DNA of 63,865 nt, from positions 1-63,865 of the forward strand of contig DASSJI010000002.1 of NCBI GenBank assembly GCA_035691285.1, written 5' to 3'. The position numbers and the translations under genes were made by a program. Under the pieces are notes generated by a model. It was not told the DNA's origin. It saw nothing but the letters and a program-made list of their open reading frames with translations, and made no database searches. Origin of the DNA: DATFEN01 sp035691285. GTDB lineage: Bacteria > Acidobacteriota > Vicinamibacteria > Fen-336. Positions 61,180-63,865 of the stretch are shown piece after piece; position 1 is the first letter of the stretch, and each line of letters starts with the position of its first letter.

Positions 61180-62049
61180 TTACCTGACGTACTTGCCGAT
61201 GATGGGCGCGAGGTCGCGCCGCGTCCGCTCGGGAACCAGGTCGGGCGCGGTGAAGAGGGCGTGCTTCAGCGCGCTCGCGCACTCGCAGCCGCGCTCTCCC
61301 GGGAGCCGGCGCAGCGCCGCGCGAAGGACGGCTTTCGCCGTCTCCGAGTTCTTCCCGAGGTTGGCCACCACCTGATCCACCGTGACCGCGTCGTGCTCCG
61401 GGTGCCAGCAGTCGTAGTCCGTGACCATCGCGAAGGTCACGTAGCAGATCTCGGCCTCGCGGGCCAGCCTGGCCTCCTGGAGGTTGGTCATGCCGACGAT
61501 GTCCATGCCCCAGGATCGGTAGAGCTGCGACTCGGCGTAGGTGGAGAAGTGCGGGCCCTCGATGCACACGTATGTCCCGCCCGGGTGGTATCGCGCACCG
61601 GACTCCGCGCAGGCCTCCGCCGCCACGGCCGTGAGCGTGCGGCAGAAGGGGCGGGCGAATCCCACGTGCGCCACCAGGCCGCGCCCGAAGAACGTAGAGA
61701 GCCGCGTCAACGTCCGGTCCACGAACTGATCGGGGATCACGATGTCGAGCGGCGCGTATCTCTCCTTGAGGGAGCCGACCGCAGACACCGAGAGGATTCG
61801 CTCGACGCCCAGGACCTTCATCGCGAAGACGTTGGCCTGGAAGGGCAGCTCGTGGGGCAGGATCCGGTGGCCCCGGCCGTGGCGCGGCAGGAACGCCACG
61901 CGCCGTCCTTCGAGCATGCCGAGGACGAGCGCGTCCGACGGGGACCCGAAAGGCGTGTCGATCTGGACCTCGCGTCTCTCGGTGAAGCCTTCGATGTCGT
62001 AGAGACCGCTGCCGCCGATGATGCCGACCTCGGCCTGCTCGCCCGTCAC
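61180..62049 (-). CDS. mtnP: 5'-methylthioadenosine phosphorylase
   Basis: The 289-residue phosphorylase starts at GTG 62049 and has EVGIIGGSGLYDI, the phosphate motif in FLPRHGRGHRI, GGTYVCIEGPHFSTYAES and GMTNLQEARLAREAEICY. The VTDYDCWH segment supplies the Asp pair that marks adenine (methylthioadenosine) specificity rather than guanine/hypoxanthine. It splits MTA to adenine and methylthioribose-1-phosphate. The GTGA overlap with the MBL gene upstream places it in an operon with meaB and mce. Confidence 0.9.
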   Translation of the reverse strand: MTGEQAEVGIIGGSGLYDIEGFTERREVQIDTPFGSPSDALVLGMLEGRRVAFLPRHGRGHRILPHELPFQANVFAMKVLGVERILSVSAVGSLKERYAPLDIVIPDQFVDRTLTRLSTFFGRGLVAHVGFARPFCRTLTAVAAEACAESGARYHPGGTYVCIEGPHFSTYAESQLYRSWGMDIVGMTNLQEARLAREAEICYVTFAMVTDYDCWHPEHDAVTVDQVVANLGKNSETAKAVLRAALRRLPGERGCECASALKHALFTAPDLVPERTRRDLAPIIGKYVR

Positions 62050-62885
62050 GCCGCCACCTCGCCCAGGACGTACCTGTCCTTGCGCCTCTGGACCTTGCCC
62101 ACCGCCACGCGGGGGTCGTGATAGAAGAGCAGCCTCCAGCCCTCTTCGAACGCCCGGGCCAGGATCCGCCGCTTCGCCTCGAGGGTTCCGACGGGAAACA
62201 GGTCGTAGCCCATGATGAACGGCAGCGGCAGGTGACTCGCCGTGGGCACGAGATCGGTGGGGATCGCGAGAGTCTCGCCCTCGCTCTCGACCACGACCAT
62301 CTGGTGGTAGGCGGTGTGCCCGCCCACGGGCACGACGCGCACGCCCGGCGCCACTTCGACCTCGCCCTGCACGGTCTCGAGCTGCCGCGCCTCGGCGAGC
62401 GGGACATAGTTCTCCTCGAGGTAGCTGGCCCGGCTGCGTTCGTGGGGTCGCGTGGCGTCCTCCCATTCGCCGAGCTGGACCACGTAGCGAGCCTTGGGGA
62501 AGGATGGGACGACCCGGTCCCCGGCGGCCCGCGTGTTGCCGCCGGCATGGTCGAAGTGCAGGTGGGTGTTGATGACGACGTCGACGTCCTCGGGCGCCAC
62601 GCCCAGCCCGGCCAGGGATTCGATCAGGTTCGTGGAGCGGTCGATGCGGTACATCGCCCGCTCCTTCTCGCCCCACTTGTCGCCCATGCCGGTGTCGACC
62701 AGGATGCGCTTCCCTGCCGACTCGATCAGGGCGACGTTCAGACCCAGCGTGACGCGGTTCTTCTCGTCGGGCGGGTCCGTCCGCTCCCAGACCACCCGCG
62801 GCACGACGCCGAACATCGCCCCGCCGTCGAGGGCGAACGTGCCATCGGAGGCAACGTGGATGCGGATGTCGCCCACGCCGATCAC
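62046..62885 (-). CDS. Metallo-beta-lactamase-fold hydrolase
   Basis: The 279-residue protein starts at GTG 62885. It has the metal motif VINTHLHFDHAGGNT (about 101-115), a TGMGDKWGEKE segment, VPVGGHTAYHQMVVV and the C-terminal YHDPRVAVGKVQ. It is of the quorum-quenching lactonase/hydrolase-like type. No export signal is found. It lies between mce and mtnP, so it may act on a small metabolite of that operon; the substrate is unknown. Confidence 0.85.
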   Translation of the reverse strand: MIGVGDIRIHVASDGTFALDGGAMFGVVPRVVWERTDPPDEKNRVTLGLNVALIESAGKRILVDTGMGDKWGEKERAMYRIDRSTNLIESLAGLGVAPEDVDVVINTHLHFDHAGGNTRAAGDRVVPSFPKARYVVQLGEWEDATRPHERSRASYLEENYVPLAEARQLETVQGEVEVAPGVRVVPVGGHTAYHQMVVVESEGETLAIPTDLVPTASHLPLPFIMGYDLFPVGTLEAKRRILARAFEEGWRLLFYHDPRVAVGKVQRRKDRYVLGEVAA

Positions 62886-63289
62886 GGCCGCTCCTCTTTC
62901 AGCTCCAGCAGCACGCCGGCGGCGGAGCGCGGATGGACGAAGGCCACGCGGCAGCCACCGGCGCCGATCCGAGGCTCCGCGTCGAGAAGCTGGACGCCGC
63001 GCGCCTTGAGCTCCCGGAGGGCGGCGTCGACGTCGTCGACCAGCACGCACAGGTGGTGCAGGCCCTTCCGGCTCTCGAGGAACCTCGCGATCACGGACGA
63101 GGGCTCGGTCGGCTCGAGCAGCTCGAGATGCGACTCCCCAACGGGCAGGAACACGGTCCTCACCTTCTCCGTCGGGACGAGGTGGGTCTCCTCGACGGCG
63201 AACCCGAGTGCCTCGAAGGCCCGGGCGGCCTCGTCGGCGCTCGGCACCGCGATGCCCAGGTGGTCGATCCTCAGGATGCGGAACGCCAT
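62882..63289 (-). CDS. mce: Methylmalonyl-CoA epimerase
   Basis: The 135-residue glyoxalase-fold epimerase has ILRIDHLGIAVPSADEAARAF (metal His), SHLELLEPTEPSS (metal Glu), KGLHHLCVLVDDVDAAL (metal His) and GVLLELKEERP (metal Glu). It converts (S)- to (R)-methylmalonyl-CoA in propionyl-CoA use. It overlaps the following gene as GTGA and lies two bases after meaB, the normal pairing. Confidence 0.95.
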   Translation of the reverse strand: MAFRILRIDHLGIAVPSADEAARAFEALGFAVEETHLVPTEKVRTVFLPVGESHLELLEPTEPSSVIARFLESRKGLHHLCVLVDDVDAALRELKARGVQLLDAEPRIGAGGCRVAFVHPRSAAGVLLELKEERP

Positions 63290-63291
63290 GC

Positions 63292-63865
63292 TCAGAGACC
63301 CATCCGGCGGAGCACCTCCGCGGCCGCGCTGAACGGGTCCGTCTCGCGGGCGGCCAGCCGCTCCGCGAGCCGCTCGGCCTCGTCGGGCGGCAGCGCTCTC
63401 TCGCGCACCCGCTCGAGGAGCAGGCTCTGCAGCGCCTCCCGGAACTGCTGCGTCGCTTGCCCGCGCCGCTTGCGGGCGAGCGTCCCGTTCGTCGCCGCGG
63501 CGGCGTGGAACGCGGCGACGGCCGCCATCAGCTCGTCGATCCCCGCGTCGCTCGTGGCGACGGTCTTCACGATCTCGGGGCGCGGCCCGGCCTGGCCCGC
63601 CAGGGACAGCATGGCCTGGATCTCCGTCACCAGCCGGTCCACGCCGTCCCGGTCGGCTTTGTTCACGACGAACACGTCGGCGATCTCCATGATCCCGGCC
63701 TTCAAGGCCTGGACCTCGTCGCCGAGCCCGGGGACGAGGACCACCAGGCTCACGTCCGCAGCCGAGACGATGTCCACCTCGTCCTGGCCGACGCCGACGG
63801 TCTCGACCAGCACCACGTCCTTCCCCGACGCCGCCATCACGGTCACGACGTGCGCCGTCGAGGCC
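63292..63865 (-). CDS. meaB: MeaB/ArgK-family GTPase for methylmalonyl-CoA mutase, 5' end outside the window
   Basis: The visible 190 C-terminal residues include VLVETVGVGQDEVDIVSAAD (switch II and G3 region), VVNKADRDGVDRL (G4, NKAD) and VKTVATSDAGIDELMAAV (G5). The C-terminal dimerisation helices follow. MeaB gates cobalamin loading and guards methylmalonyl-CoA mutase. Its N-terminal part, with the P-loop, lies past the right edge. It is two bases upstream of mce. Confidence 0.93.
   Translation of the reverse strand, partial: ASTAHVVTVMAASGKDVVLVETVGVGQDEVDIVSAADVSLVVLVPGLGDEVQALKAGIMEIADVFVVNKADRDGVDRLVTEIQAMLSLAGQAGPRPEIVKTVATSDAGIDELMAAVAAFHAAAATNGTLARKRRGQATQQFREALQSLLLERVRERALPPDEAERLAERLAARETDPFSAAAEVLRRMGL

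Overview
The window is high-GC bacterial chromosome packed with short, often overlapping operons. No rRNA, tRNA, CRISPR array, insertion sequence or prophage was found. The organism is Gram-negative (lpxB, a porin, an envelope lipoprotein, EnvC, MltG). A GWxTD-domain protein, a winged-helix/TPR regulator, PEGA repeats, methylmalonyl-CoA genes (mce, meaB) and a 2-oxoacid:ferredoxin oxidoreductase together suggest Acidobacteriota (Thermoanaerobaculia or Vicinamibacteria-like). That assignment is an inference, not a database result.

Layout. 1-6.5 kb (minus): a molybdopterin oxidoreductase cut by the window edge, a hotdog thioesterase, a metallo-beta-lactamase fused to an M28 peptidase, a D-aminoacylase relative with an altered metal site, and a frameshifted PDZ/TPR/thioredoxin-like gene. 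6.5-19 kb: a molybdenum hydroxylase region with a CoxG-molybdopterin-binding fusion, small, large and FAD subunits (the large subunit has the form II AYRGAGR signature) and, 5 kb further on, CoxD/CoxE-type accessory genes. Between them lie a winged-helix/TPR regulator, an AprAB-like flavoprotein/ferredoxin pair and a solute symporter. 19-26 kb: a DUF3014 protein, an RRM protein that appears to start at ATT, an operon of porin, flavinylated FMN-binding protein, His-rich 4-TM protein and a large membrane protein behind duplicated Fur-like boxes, and a PilO/secretin-N/PilP-like fusion. 26 kb: an intergenic region with a consensus promoter and a terminator on the minus strand, probably a small RNA. 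26-33.5 kb: M24 peptidase, korAB, and an NtrB/NtrC-like pair. 33.5-43.5 kb: xseA-xseB-ispA-tlyA-nadK-membrane glycosyltransferase as a tightly overlapping operon, then a second membrane glycosyltransferase, mltG and ruvX. 43.5-52.7 kb: Ser/Thr kinase, phosphodiesterase lipoprotein, EnvC-like factor, an S41 protein lacking its catalytic residues, GWxTD protein, small transpeptidase and PEGA protein. 52.9-58.7 kb: lpxB followed by a CheY / coiled-coil / SPFH-zinc ribbon / trypsin / FHA operon. 58.7-63.9 kb (minus): meaB-mce-MBL hydrolase-mtnP, a repeat-bearing gap, then pfkB-type kinase, membrane protein and transglutaminase-like protein.

Two themes recur. First, many junctions overlap as NTGA, where the start codon shares bases with the upstream stop; all four versions (ATGA, GTGA, TTGA, CTGA) occur, so CTG seems to be used as a start codon. 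Second, several genes carry a -10 box 6-7 bases before the start codon, implying leaderless mRNAs.

The best candidates for undescribed biology are the Fur-box-controlled porin/flavoprotein/His-rich membrane operon, the paired degenerate EnvC and S41 proteins, the CheY-SPFH-trypsin-FHA operon, and the minus-strand RNA at 26 kb.
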